Source: Acanthosepion esculentum
Taxonomy: Eukaryota; Mollusca; Cephalopoda; Sepiida; Sepiidae
NCBI GenBank assembly: GCA_964036315.1
Contig: OZ038507.1
Coordinates: 57,883,045 to 57,947,044 of the forward strand
Direction: 5' to 3'
DNA: 64,000 nt
A program made the translations under genes and the position numbers. The notes under the pieces are model-generated. The model had not been told where the DNA came from. It made no database searches and was given only the letters and a program-made list of their open reading frames with translations. Below, in pieces: positions 52,986 to 60,844 of this stretch; the stretch's first letter is position 1; every line of letters begins with the position of its first letter.

Positions 52986-53590
52986 GGAGCCCCTGCTGTT
53001 TGCCTCAGGGTTCTTGATAAGATCCAGAGACGGATATGCAATGTGATTGGCCCTGATCTGTCATCTCGTCTGCTGTCGCTCTCTCACAGATGCGATGCTG
53101 CCTCGCTCTGTCTTTTTTACAAATACTTTCACGGTAATTGCTCCGAGGAGCTGCTTTCGCTTGTCCCTAGGCCTCATGAATTTAAACGTCCTACGAGGCT
53201 GGCATCCCGTTCCCACCCTTCACCGTTGAAACTGTTAGCTGTAGACGTCTCTTCTACTCCAATAGCTTCATGTCTCGCACATCTCGCCTGTGTAACTCCC
53301 TTCCCTATTCATGTTTCCCTGACAAATACAATCTCCAACTATTTAAGTGTAACGTTAATCGACATCTCCAGTTGCCTTGATCTATCCACTTCCCTTCTCC
53401 ACATCCTTTCACCTTTCATTCCTATCTGCTCTCGCTCCAAATCTTCTGTAACCCCCTTGCCTTGATCGATCCACTGTCTTTCTCTTTCTCCACATCCTCT
53501 CCTTTACCACTCCTATCTGCTCTTCCTCCAACCCTTCTATAACCCCTTGCGTGATAGTGGCCTCCAGCCTTGCTTGGGGTGATACGCTTA
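52985..53590 (+). pseudogene. 3' end of a non-LTR retrotransposon, copy 1
   Basis: The plus strand encodes VLDKIQRRICNVIGPDL, then LSLSHRCDAASLCLFYKYF, HGNCSEELLSLVPR and, after a one-base loss in a C run near 53,215, the frame RRLFYSNSFMSRTSRLCNSL, FPDKYNLQLFKCNVNRHLQLP and a TGA at 53,378-53,380. This is the typical C-terminal tail of invertebrate LINE ORF2 proteins, with the SHRR..ASL.LFY.Y and SRLWNSLP..CFP motifs (the W is C here). The 3' UTR to about 53,550 is a tandem duplication (about 53,375-53,459 and 53,460-53,549), each unit starting CTTGATC(T/G)ATCCACT. It is 5'-truncated and frameshifted, so inactive. A second copy lies inverted at 55,195-55,690. Confidence 0.8.
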
Positions 53591-53840
53591 AAAAAAAAAT
53601 ACATGACTGACAAGGCAGATCTTTTCCCGCAGTATGTTGCCATATCTTTCTGCGGTAGACCAGTTGCCATCCAAGGCTATATCCAAGTCCTGCTATTTAC
53701 CCATAACTGGAGTGGGAAGAAGAAGAGGGTTCATACCTTTCCCAAGGGTATTAGCACGTAATATCTAACTGGAATTCGAACTCGGCACTCCGATTCCGCA
53801 ATCCGAGTCACTATCCATTTCTCCACCGTGACTCCATATG
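53590..53840 (-). mobile_element. tRNA-derived SINE copy
   Basis: On the minus strand the head (53,838 to 53,770) looks tRNA-like: a box-A-like GAGAAATGGATAGTGA (plus-strand 53,808-53,825) and a box-B-like GAGTTCGAATTCC (53,771-53,783), correctly spaced for an internal RNA polymerase III promoter. The body follows with TCTTCTTCTTCCCACTCC and AGTTATGGGTAAATAGCAGG. The same body words (CCCAGTTATGGGTTAATTAG, TAGGA) follow the tRNA-like unit at 62,340-62,530, so both belong to one family. A T-run (minus strand) lies at its 3' end near 53,590. No intact tRNA fold or function is claimed. Confidence 0.6.
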
Positions 53841-53848
53841 TAAATTAC

Positions 53849-53980
53849 TAATAAATAAATAAATAAATAAATACGACCATTCAAAAATGATCGATAAGTT
53901 ACTATCGCCACAATCATCATCACCATCATTATCATCACTACCGCCATTATTATTATTATCATTATTATTATTATTGTATT
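53849..53980 (+). repeat. Microsatellites (AATA)n and (ATC/ATT)n
   Basis: (AATA)n at about 53,849-53,873 is followed by mixed CAT/ATT trinucleotide repeats at about 53,913-53,975. Short frames over them are composition artefacts. Confidence 0.85.
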
Positions 53981-54097
53981 CCTTTTTGTTTGTCTTTCTT
54001 CTTCCTGTTCTCAATAATAAGAGTCTAAACTGTTCGATGCTCACACCGAATAAGTTAAAAAAAATAATAATTAAATTAAGATTTGCGTCAAAAATTA

Positions 54098-54177
54098 TTA
54101 GGTTGGTGCAAAAATAATGTCATTTTCTCACATGAAGTTGAACGTCAAAAAACGACATTATTTTTGCACCGACCTAA
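54098..54177. mobile_element. 80-bp mariner MITE (MADE1-like palindrome)
   Basis: The element begins TTAGGTTGGTGCAAAAATAA and ends with the inverted copy TTTTTGCACCGACCTAA. With flanks, 54,095-54,121 and 54,154-54,180 are 27-bp inverted repeats with one mismatch. TA lies on each side (54,096-97 and 54,178-79), the expected mariner target duplication. The termini match those of cecropia/irritans-type mariners and of the human MADE1 element, which is also 80 bp. It encodes nothing and would depend on a transposase supplied elsewhere. It sits between the two inverted LINE ends. Confidence 0.9.
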
Positions 54178-54313
54178 TAATAAAACTTGTACGTATCGGT
54201 TACATATCAGGTATGTCAACAAATAAAATAACTTAGTAATATATCACTGAAATTTAAATATTATTAATCTAATATTTAATATGCAGTTTTATACTTATCA
54301 ATGTACATATATT

Positions 54314-54317
<4 letters not shown>

Positions 54318-54375
<58 letters not shown>

Positions 54376-54376
54376 A
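54318..54376 (+). repeat. (TA)n microsatellite
   Basis: A nearly perfect TA dinucleotide tract of almost 60 bp, followed by ACAT- and ATT-rich sequence to about 54,470. No coding content. Confidence 0.95.
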
Positions 54377-54479
54377 GTACACATACCTATACATACACAT
54401 ATATACAAATTATATATTATTATCATCATCATTGTTATTACTACAATTATTATCATTATTGTTATTGCATTCCGCTTGA

Positions 54480-54912
54480 TTTCTTATTAGCAATATCTGT
54501 CTCGTAACTTTCAACAGTTTGCTTCAATGACCGCTAGTGGGAAAGGTTTTTGTCATTCAAACAAAGACGGCGTCAAGAGAAACAGATAAAAAAAGAAAAA
54601 CAAAGAGAAAGCAAAATTCAAAGAAATCTAGATTTGCGTAAAAAAAAATATCTGTGTATATATATGTGTATATAAACAAGGAAGAAATTTGGAATACTGG
54701 TGTCCTCTCAACCAGATGAGGAAAAGGTACTCAGAGGATATAAATAACCAGAAGGAAGAACCGATGAAGGTTATTTATGACTAATTCAACGTATCAATGC
54801 CCTTAGTAGCCACTGAGAAGAGATGTTTTAGTAAACAGAAAAGAAAATTTACAGGGACTATAGGGATAAACTCAAAAAGAAAAAGTACTAATTCCAGAGA
54901 CAGTAGTAAATT
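54480..54912. other. A-rich non-coding interval, no recognised gene
   Basis: Purine-rich sequence with many stops in all frames. Scattered words could be the tail of a degraded transposon polyprotein reading toward the polypurine tract at 54,913, but I cannot assign a family. Confidence 0.5.
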
Positions 54913-55140
54913 AAAAAAAAAGGGGGATGTTGTGGAATAGCTGAACACCCCTACAAGATGGGCTGGTCTAAAACTATTTAAACAGCACCTGTATTTTTTT
55001 AAAGCAAATTTTATGGAATTGTAGCTTCACTTTTATACCCACTATTTATTTTCTAGGGGTATCTTTTTATTTTTTGGACTGTTCCAACCTAGGTACAAGG
55101 CCAAATCCAATGAGCACTCTTTGAATTCATTCCTCACTAT
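54913..55140 (+). mobile_element. Possible polypurine tract and LTR start
   Basis: A run AAAAAAAAAGGGGGA (54,913-54,927) is followed at once by TGTTGTGGAATAG. A polypurine tract abutting a TG dinucleotide is the usual junction between the internal region and the 3' LTR of Gypsy-like retrotransposons. No second LTR, primer-binding site or clear CA end with target duplication was identified, so this is a weak call. Confidence 0.3.
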
Positions 55141-55194
55141 CAGTAATCAGTGTGCCTATCATGTTTTTTTTTATATTGTTTTTTTTAAGCTTAT

Positions 55195-55690
55195 CACCAC
55201 AAGCAAGGCTGGAAGCCACTAGCACGCAAGGGGTTACAGAAGGTTTGGAGGAAGAGCAGATAGGAGTGGTAAAGGAGAGAATGTGGAGAAAGATAGTGGA
55301 TCGATCAAGGCAAGGGGGTTACAGAAGATTTGGAGTGAGAGCAGATAGGAATGAAAGGTGAAAGGATGTGGAGAATGGAAGTGGATAGATCAAGGCAACT
55401 GGAGATGTCGATTGACGTTACACTTAAATAGTTGGAGATTGTATTTGTCAGGGAAACAGGAATAAGGAAGGGAGTTCCACAGGCGAGATGTGCGAGACAT
55501 GAAGCTATTGGAGTAGAAGAGACGTCCACATCTAACAGTTTCCACGGTGAAGGGGTGGGAACGGGGTGGCAGCCTCGTAGGTCGTTTAAATTCATGAGAC
55601 CTGGGAACCAGCGAAAGCAGCCCCTCGGAGCAATTACCGTGAAAGTATTTGTAAAAAAGACAGAGCGAGGCAACGTTCCTCTGTACTCAT
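55195..55690 (-). pseudogene. 3' end of a non-LTR retrotransposon, copy 2 (inverted)
   Basis: The reverse complement encodes, in one open frame, ASLCLFYKYFHGNCSEGLLS, LVPRSHEFKRPTRL, RSHPFTVETVRCGRLFYSN, SRLWNSLPYSCFPDKYNLQL and ends NRHLQLP-TGA (TGA at plus 55,390-55,392). The frame is open from the upstream junction to the stop and lacks the one-base deletion of copy 1 at 52,985-53,590. The duplicated 3' UTR is also shared. The 5' side is truncated near 55,680 and joins an A-run and a different LINE fragment. The two copies form a large inverted repeat with about 1.6 kb between. Confidence 0.8.
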
Positions 55691-55702
55691 TTTTTTTTTT
55701 TA

Positions 55703-56185
55703 CCGGTGAGAAGGTTTCTCGTTTTGGCGTCCATTCGCTTAATGTCAGCTATGGTCCAGTTAAGGATTTTGAAACTGTATTGCACTACAGCCAAGGTGTT
55801 TACGGCTGATATTCTGTGTGTTTTTTTTTCTTTTAATTCAGCTCAGTTTTCAGTACCAGGCACACTTGAATAAAGTATTCTATTCTTACCTTCTCCTTCA
55901 TTTAGTTATACTGTATTCCATCTCCTTCGCTAATTCATCGGTACTTATAGGCTTCTTCTTGTCCCAGTTCCGTAATCTTTGTGACAAAATCTAAATTTAT
56001 TGAGTGTGTCTATCTGATTCTTCCTTTCTTGAATGTTACTTTTGCACATTTATCTCATCCGATATTCATACCCATGGCGTCACTAAAAGATTTTACAATA
56101 TTGAGGAGGCTCTCCATCTCATTGTTGTCTTTGGCAAAGAGTTTGAGATCATCCATGTAGAGTCGGTGATAGAAGACTTTCTATT
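55703..56185 (-). pseudogene. YMDD-type non-LTR reverse transcriptase fragment
   Basis: The minus strand reads HRLYMDDLKLFAKDNNEMES, LLNIVKSFSDAMGMNIG-stop-DKCAKV (plus about 56,165-56,030), later DFVTKITELGQEEAYKYR-stop and EGDGIQYN, MKEKVRIEYF, then VQYSFKILNWTIADIKRMDA and KTRNLLT ending at 55,703. YMDD is the catalytic palm motif of the reverse transcriptase. The following blocks, including the YSFKILNW connector, are typical of a LINE family abundant in molluscs and cnidarians. Stops and small frame changes show decay. It is cut at an A-run (plus-strand T-run 55,690-55,701) where copy 2 of the other LINE begins. It reads in the same orientation as the 5' fragment at 51,671-52,640, but the order is wrong for one element, so these are separate insertions. 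Confidence 0.75.
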
Positions 56186-56224
56186 TTTATTATTATTATT
56201 ATTTCTATTTCATTTGATATCTGG

Positions 56225-56465
56225 CGTTTACACATTTCTTTCCGGGTCCCGCCCAGGGACCTAAGGTTAGAAATGACATCATGACACTTTCCACTGCAAA
56301 AAAAATAAAAATAATAATTACATAGATATTTGTATCTCTTTGAGGCATGGACTTCCAGGGATCCCTTCAATTAGTCTACTGGAATCTTTTCCAACCAGTC
56401 CAAGGGCTCCAACTACAACAACTACAACAGGGATTGTTGATGTTCCCATGTGCCACATTTTTGAG
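56225..56465 (-). mobile_element. Unclassified interspersed repeat, possible LINE UTR
   Basis: The segment holds CCGGGTCCCGCCCAGGGACC and, further on, GGATCCCTTCAATTAGTCTA, CCAACCAGTCCAAGGGCTCC and a CAACAACTACAACA run. I recall these words as dispersed repeat sequence accompanying YMDD-type LINEs, but the assignment is weak. Non-coding here. Confidence 0.35.
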
Positions 56466-56469
56466 TTAT

Positions 56470-56533
56470 AATTATTATTATTATTAATTCTTTATTTGTT
56501 TATTATGTTATTTTTTATTTATTATTTCATTTG

Positions 56534-56569
<36 letters not shown>

Positions 56570-57287
56570 TCTTTATTTGTTTATTATGTTATTTTTTATT
56601 TTTTATTTCATTTGTTTATTATTATTATTAATTCTTTATTTGTTTATTATGTTATTTTTTATTTCATTTGTTTATTATTATTATTAATTCTTTATTTGTT
56701 TATTATGTTATTTTTTAATTTTATTTCATTTGTTTATTATTATTATTAATTCTTTATTTGTTTATTATGTTATTTTTATTTATTTCATTTGTTTATTATT
56801 ATTATTAATTCTTTATTTGTTTATTATGTTATTTTTTTATTTTTATTTCATTTGTTTATTATTATTATTAATTCTTTATTTGTTTATTATGTTATTTTTA
56901 TTTATTTCATTTGTTTATTATTATTATTAATTCTTTATTTGTTTGTTATTTTTTATTTCATTTGTTTATTATTATTATTAATTCTTTATTTGTTATGTTA
57001 TTTTTTATTTTATTTCATTTGTTTATTATTATTATTATTAATAATAATTCTTTATTTGTTTGTTATTTTTTATTTTATTTCATTTGTTTATTATTATTAT
57101 TATTAATAATAATTCTTTATTTGTTTGTTATTTTTTATTTTTTATTTCATTTGTTTATTATTATTAATTCTTTATTTGTTTATGTTATTTTTTATTTCAT
57201 TTGTTTATTATTATTATTAATTCTTTATTTGTTTGTTATGTTATTTTTTATTTATTATTTCATTTGTTTATTATTATTATTATTATT
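56470..57287 (+). repeat. ATT-rich minisatellite, approximately 60-bp unit
   Basis: About 13 units, each reading TTCTTTATTTGTTTATTATG, then TTATTTTTTATTTCATTTG and a TTTATTATTATTATTAA tail. Unit length is mostly near 60 bp but varies from about 50 to 80 because of ATT expansions and T-run changes; later units lack TTATG. Long hydrophobic frames across it are artefacts. Confidence 0.9.
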
Positions 57288-57454
57288 AAACAAAACGATT
57301 GACGTAACTGGGACGTTTCGTTTAGATGGAGGTGATTTGCACATGATATGCGATATGTACAGTTTCTCAAAATGGAATCTTTTTAGCCTTGAGATGCTGA
57401 TGTCTCCAGGAATTTTACTCACATGATTTTCGGTAACATTCTTTATCTTACCCG

Positions 57455-57505
<51 letters not shown>

Positions 57506-58060
57506 TCTGGTATCATCTTATGAGAAAGTAATTTTAATTGCCTAATTACCAAGGACACTCAGGGGCCTATGAATAAAAGTGCATTGTAGGAAAGTTATCT
57601 ATGCAGAATATTATTATTTTTATTATTATTATTATTATTATTATTGACACTTTATTTTAAATGGCTTTGTTTTATATGAAATTATTATTATTATTAGTAG
57701 TAGTAGTAATAGAAAACAAAATGATTGACGTAACTCTGCCAATATTTCGCAATACTTAAGAGAAGATCGTACGATCTCTGTTGGAGGGCGTTTCCAAGTA
57801 TACTCGAGGTGATGCTTAAGTCGCCATAGCTGCCTCGTCTTTCCAATTCAAGAAATTAAAAAAAAATCCTCTCGACACCCAGCCAAGTACTACCGACTAT
57901 CCCGTCATCAACAGGAATGCACAGCGTATCAGATCCTATTATTATTATTGTTATTATTAAAAAACTAGATGATTGATGTATCTCTTCTAGTATTTTGCAA
58001 CGCTTACAGAAGAGGACGATTTAAGAGAAAAGAAAACACGGTGATTAACAATTTCAACAG
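57288..58060 (+). repeat. Three dispersed copies of an ACAAAAYGATTGACGTAACT motif after ATT runs
   Basis: Copies start at 57,288 (AAACAAAACGATTGACGTAA), 57,714 (AAACAAAATGATTGACGTAA) and 57,959 (AAAAAACTAGATGATTGATG). Each directly follows an ATT trinucleotide tract. Copies 2 and 3 stay related further on (ATTTCGCAATACTTA against ATTTTGCAACGCTTA, then AGAGAAGA against AGAAGAGGA). They look like related insertions sharing an ATT-rich end. (TTA)n tracts at 57,448-57,505 and 57,608-57,645 separate them. Confidence 0.6.
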
Positions 58061-58308
58061 GCATACTGAAAAAAAAGCACTATTTTTTTTCTTTCTCGAT
58101 TAAGAAAAAGAAAAACTAAAACAAAGAAAAGAACAGACAGTGTTTAACAATGTTTCCAAAGTATGCCTCTCCTCTTCAAGATTACTGCATTTTTTCTTTT
58201 CTTTAGCTTTCTTTTCTCAAGTTAACTTGAAGAAGACCGACGTACTGTCGAAGCATTTTTAAACACTGTATTTTCTTTATCTTTTCTTAAATCACACTTT
58301 TCTCTAAA

Positions 58309-58345
<37 letters not shown>

Positions 58346-58350
58346 AATTC
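58060..58350. other. Non-coding sequence with palindrome and (TTA)n
   Basis: Contains a 14-bp palindrome TCAAGTTAACTTGA (58,217-58,230) directly before AGAAGACCGACGTACTGTCG and AAGC, a CTTGAAGA...GTCGAA pattern reminiscent of retroelement ends. A (TTA)n tract follows at about 58,308-58,343. No gene seen. Confidence 0.5.
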
Positions 58351-58564
58351 CATTCCTTTTTATCTTTATATATTTCTTATTTTTGGCAACACAATTCCAC
58401 GTTGTAGGCTTCTTCATGCTCCACTTATATTATTTGATTTATTTAATCATCGATTTCTATTTAAGAGCACTCAGAAGTTGCAGCCCTCAGTATTTACATG
58501 AAGTGGAGAATAATAAAAAAAATCACTTACAAGCACCTAGAATACCTTAACTATTTCATATTGA

Positions 58565-58762
58565 ATGCGAAACGAAAGTCTCATAAAATATTCCAAAATA
58601 AAAGCTGTCCCTCATTACAAGCCCAACGAATCAAAAAAAATATTCTTCTACCGACCAACTCTATCACAACTACGATTAAAAATATACGATATAGAATTTG
58701 TCACACCTACGTCAAAAACAATAAAGGACTTAAACAATACAAAACAAAATGTTGGTTGAGTG
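58565..58762 (+). pseudogene. Possible Penelope-like reverse transcriptase tail
   Basis: One frame reads VPHYKPNESKKIFFYRPTLS and KIYDIEFVTPTSKTIKDLNN, then TKQNVG-TGA. The pattern of a KKYNI-like block followed by a K.L......KQN-like block resembles the linker between reverse transcriptase and GIY-YIG endonuclease in Penelope-like elements. A GIY-YIG fragment in the same orientation lies about 490 bp downstream, supporting the call. An overlapping frame (58,498-58,773) is longer but has no recognisable features. Confidence 0.4.
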
Positions 58763-58774
58763 ATTTTGTTTAGC

Positions 58775-59235
58775 GACATATCAACACATCTATGGGTCAT
58801 TTAATGCCAAAATCTAAATATTTTATACGTAATTTTACGCTTTCAACAAAAGATATTTTGTACATAATTTTATACTTTCACGGTAAAGTTATGTTTTTTT
58901 TTAGATATATTGTTTGATCTTAAAATGTATTGTTTGTAATTTTAGTATAAAAAAACGTATTTGTATATTTTTTCTAGCGTTGCATTGACTGCCATTTAAA
59001 AATGTATTGTTGGTCATTTTATTATAAAAATCTACTGTTGATTTTTGTTTGGGAGTTAGCTATTTGCCTATAGCCGGGACCCTAACAGGTGCCACCACTC
59101 CGAGTCAGGACGGACCTAGGAACAACAGCAGTAAAGATGTGGAACCACGCACCTCAAATCTCCCGATCAGAGGCCTTGTTGTCCGATGTAGTTTATCGTC
59201 ATAACCAGGATGACAACAAAAAATAATAATCTAAA
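58775..59235. other. Insert between the two Penelope-like fragments
   Basis: AT-rich sequence with internal short repeats (AATTTTACGCTTTCA near 58,835 and AATTTTATACTTTCA near 58,868; AAAATGTATTGTT near 58,922 and 59,000), then a GC-richer block 59,049-59,210 (GCCGGGACCCTAACAGGTGC, GTGGAACCACGCACC). No coding potential. It separates reverse-transcriptase-like and endonuclease-like segments, so it is probably a later insertion. Confidence 0.45.
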
Positions 59236-59239
59236 ACTT

Positions 59240-59385
59240 GAAAGAAGAATTTACTGTTACCTGTAATAATTGCTACAAGGAATACATCGGAGAAAAATCA
59301 AGAAATTTAAAGACAAGATTATGTGAACACAAAAGGGATATTTTACAAAATAACACATTAAATTCATTAGTTACTCCTTGATACG
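59240..59385 (+). pseudogene. GIY-YIG endonuclease fragment of a Penelope-like element
   Basis: The frame reads EEFTVTCNNCYKEYIGEKSR and NLKTRLCEHKRDILQNN, ending in a TGA near 59,382. This matches the GIY-YIG nuclease of Penelope-like retroelements: a (V/I)Y.(I/V).C.NC lead, the YIG core, the R.L..R..EH helix with its conserved arginine and glutamate, and HKRDI. The first tyrosine of the GIY half is phenylalanine here. A plausible frameshifted continuation (VTDHDFD, then REN.KINYVQVH) follows to about 59,500. The element is 5'-truncated and interrupted, hence inactive. It is followed 340 bp downstream by a hammerhead-like motif, as Penelope-like elements often carry. Confidence 0.7.
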
Positions 59386-59720
59386 TGACTGACCACGATT
59401 TTGATTAAAAGAGAAAACAATTTACTAAGACGAAGATGTTTGGAAAGTGCTTTAATCGCGAGAACATCAAAATAAATTACGTCCAGGTTCATACAAAGTT
59501 TCACTATCCTTAGCAGATCATCTGTTATCAAAATGTGCTATATTTAATTTTTTTTTTAAAGTGATGGAAACATTGAAAAAAAGAAAGAAAAAGAATCTAA
59601 ATGAAGTCGGCTAGATTACATGCCCAAGACATATTTTTACAAAATTATTTTAAATTTTAAATTCTTAGCGTCTGTCTTTCGTTCGTGCGCATGAGCAGTC
59701 GCATTAACGTAAATATAAAA

Positions 59721-59760
59721 TTCGTCTGATGAAATCCTAAAAGTCGAAACACGTCACGGG
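59721..59760 (+). ncRNA. Hammerhead-ribozyme-like motif
   Basis: The conserved core parts are in order: CTGATGA (59,726-59,732), a 13-nt stem-II region, GAAA (59,746-59,749), a minimal stem III (AC...GT) and GTC (59,753-59,755), the expected cleavage site. Stem I can form five pairs between TTCGT (59,721-59,725) and ACGGG (59,756-59,760), two of them G-T. Stem II is degraded: the bases flanking the core are A and C, with only about two pairs inside. The layout, with a two-pair stem III, is that of the minimal hammerheads known from Penelope-like elements, and the GIY-YIG fragment lies just upstream. Activity is doubtful because of stem II. Confidence 0.55.
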
Positions 59761-59885
59761 AAAACTTTTCCGACTTTGTCATACTTTTTTCTCCTAAAAT
59801 TGTTCTTGATATATAAAAAAAATTATATATTGGTATCCCATTTGTTTAATTCTGTTGTTTACCGTGAAGAGCCACGAATGATCTA

Positions 59886-59919
59886 TATTTTCCTTTCTTC
59901 AAATGAAGAAAGGAAAATA
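59886..59919. repeat. Perfect 15-bp inverted repeat, 4-nt loop
   Basis: TATTTTCCTTTCTTC and its exact reverse complement flank an AAAT loop. Function unknown; the surrounding sequence offers no gene for it to terminate. Confidence 0.85.
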
Positions 59920-59932
59920 CTTGCTATTTATC

Positions 59933-59990
59933 ATTAGTATTGGTTATAGTGTTGACCTAGAATTAGTATTGGTTATAGCATTGACCTAGA
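59933..59990 (+). repeat. 29-bp tandem duplication
   Basis: ATTAGTATTGGTTATAG followed by (TG or CA)TTGACCTAGA occurs twice in a row, differing at two bases. Short local duplication without known function. Confidence 0.9.
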
Positions 59991-60015
59991 ATTGCCATTG
60001 CCTACGGCCATATAT

Positions 60016-60805
60016 ACAGGGTGCGATGGATAAATTGTCGTCTAAATGCCACAAAATTGAAAATGACACTGACATCTCATTTTAAAAGATATATAGTGCG
60101 ATAGATAAATTGTCATCTAAATTGAGCAAAAATGCAAATAACACGGACATCTCATTTTAAAAGATATATAGAGTGCGATGGATAAATTGTCATTTAAATT
60201 GAGCAAAAATACAAATAACACGGACATCTCATTTTAAAAGATATATAGTGCGATGGATAAATTGTCATCTAAATTGAGCAAAAATGCAAATAACACGGAC
60301 ATCTCATTTTAAAAGATATACAGGGTGCGATGGATAAATTGTCATCTAAATTCAGCAAAAATGCAAATAACACGGACATCTCATTTTAAAAGATATACAG
60401 GGTTCGATGGATAAATTGTCATGTAAATTGAGCAAAAATGCAAATAACAAGGACATCTTATTTTAAAAGATATATAGGGTGCGATGGATAAATTGCCATC
60501 TAAATTGAGCAAAAATGCAAATAACAAGGACATCTCATTTTAAAAGATATACAGGGTCCGATGGATAAATTGTCATCTAAATGACGCCAAAATGAAAATG
60601 ACGCTAACAGATATACAAAGTGCGATGGATAAATTGTCGTCTAAATGTCGCCCAAAATGTTCATTTTTGGCGACATTTAGACGACAATTTATGACACAGA
60701 CATCTCATTTTAACAGATATACAGGGAGCGATGGATAAATTGTCGTCTAAATGACGCAAAAATGAAAATAACAATGAGACCTCGTTTTAAGAGATATATT
60801 TACCA
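60016..60805. repeat. 75-77 bp tandem array of a mariner terminal sequence
   Basis: About ten units. Each begins TACAGGGTGCGATGGATAAA and TTGTC(A/G)TCTAAAT and ends GACATCTCATTTTAAAAGAT. Unit starts (the GTGCG position) are 60,021, 60,096, 60,173, 60,248, 60,325, 60,402, 60,479, 60,556, 60,620 and 60,726. The array adjoins, on its right, the 3' end of a mariner-family transposase relic on the minus strand, so the unit is most simply that element's terminal region amplified in place. Internal units are more alike (TTGAGCAAAAATGCAAATAA) than the outermost ones. Confidence 0.85.
60629..60692. repeat. 64-nt near-perfect hairpin inside the mariner array
   Basis: A 24-bp perfect inverted repeat (60,629-60,652 and 60,669-60,692), arm ATAAATTGTCGTCTAAATGT then CGCC, continues after one C/T mismatch into a further six pairs (AAAATG/CATTTT), leaving a 2-nt loop. 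One array unit has thus been copied back on itself in inverse orientation. Confidence 0.9.
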
Positions 60806-60844
60806 AAATTACACAAAAATTTCCTGAAATACTAAAGCGTAAAT

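Noticed and set aside
53375..53549. Relation between the 85-90 bp duplicated LINE 3' UTR and the satellite monomer
   Set aside because: Similar length and pyrimidine bias, but no shared words beyond composition.
54281..54507. Frames with IYIYIY repeats, also at 61,596-62,043
   Set aside because: Translation of TA dinucleotide tracts; the latter also overlaps the 5S-like sequence on the opposite strand.
55432..55809. 125-codon plus-strand frame
   Set aside because: It lies antisense to the LINE fragments, whose minus-strand reading has clear family motifs.
56470..57287. Long hydrophobic frames of I, F, L and Y over the ATT array
   Set aside because: Direct translation of ATT/TTT repeats; not plausible protein.
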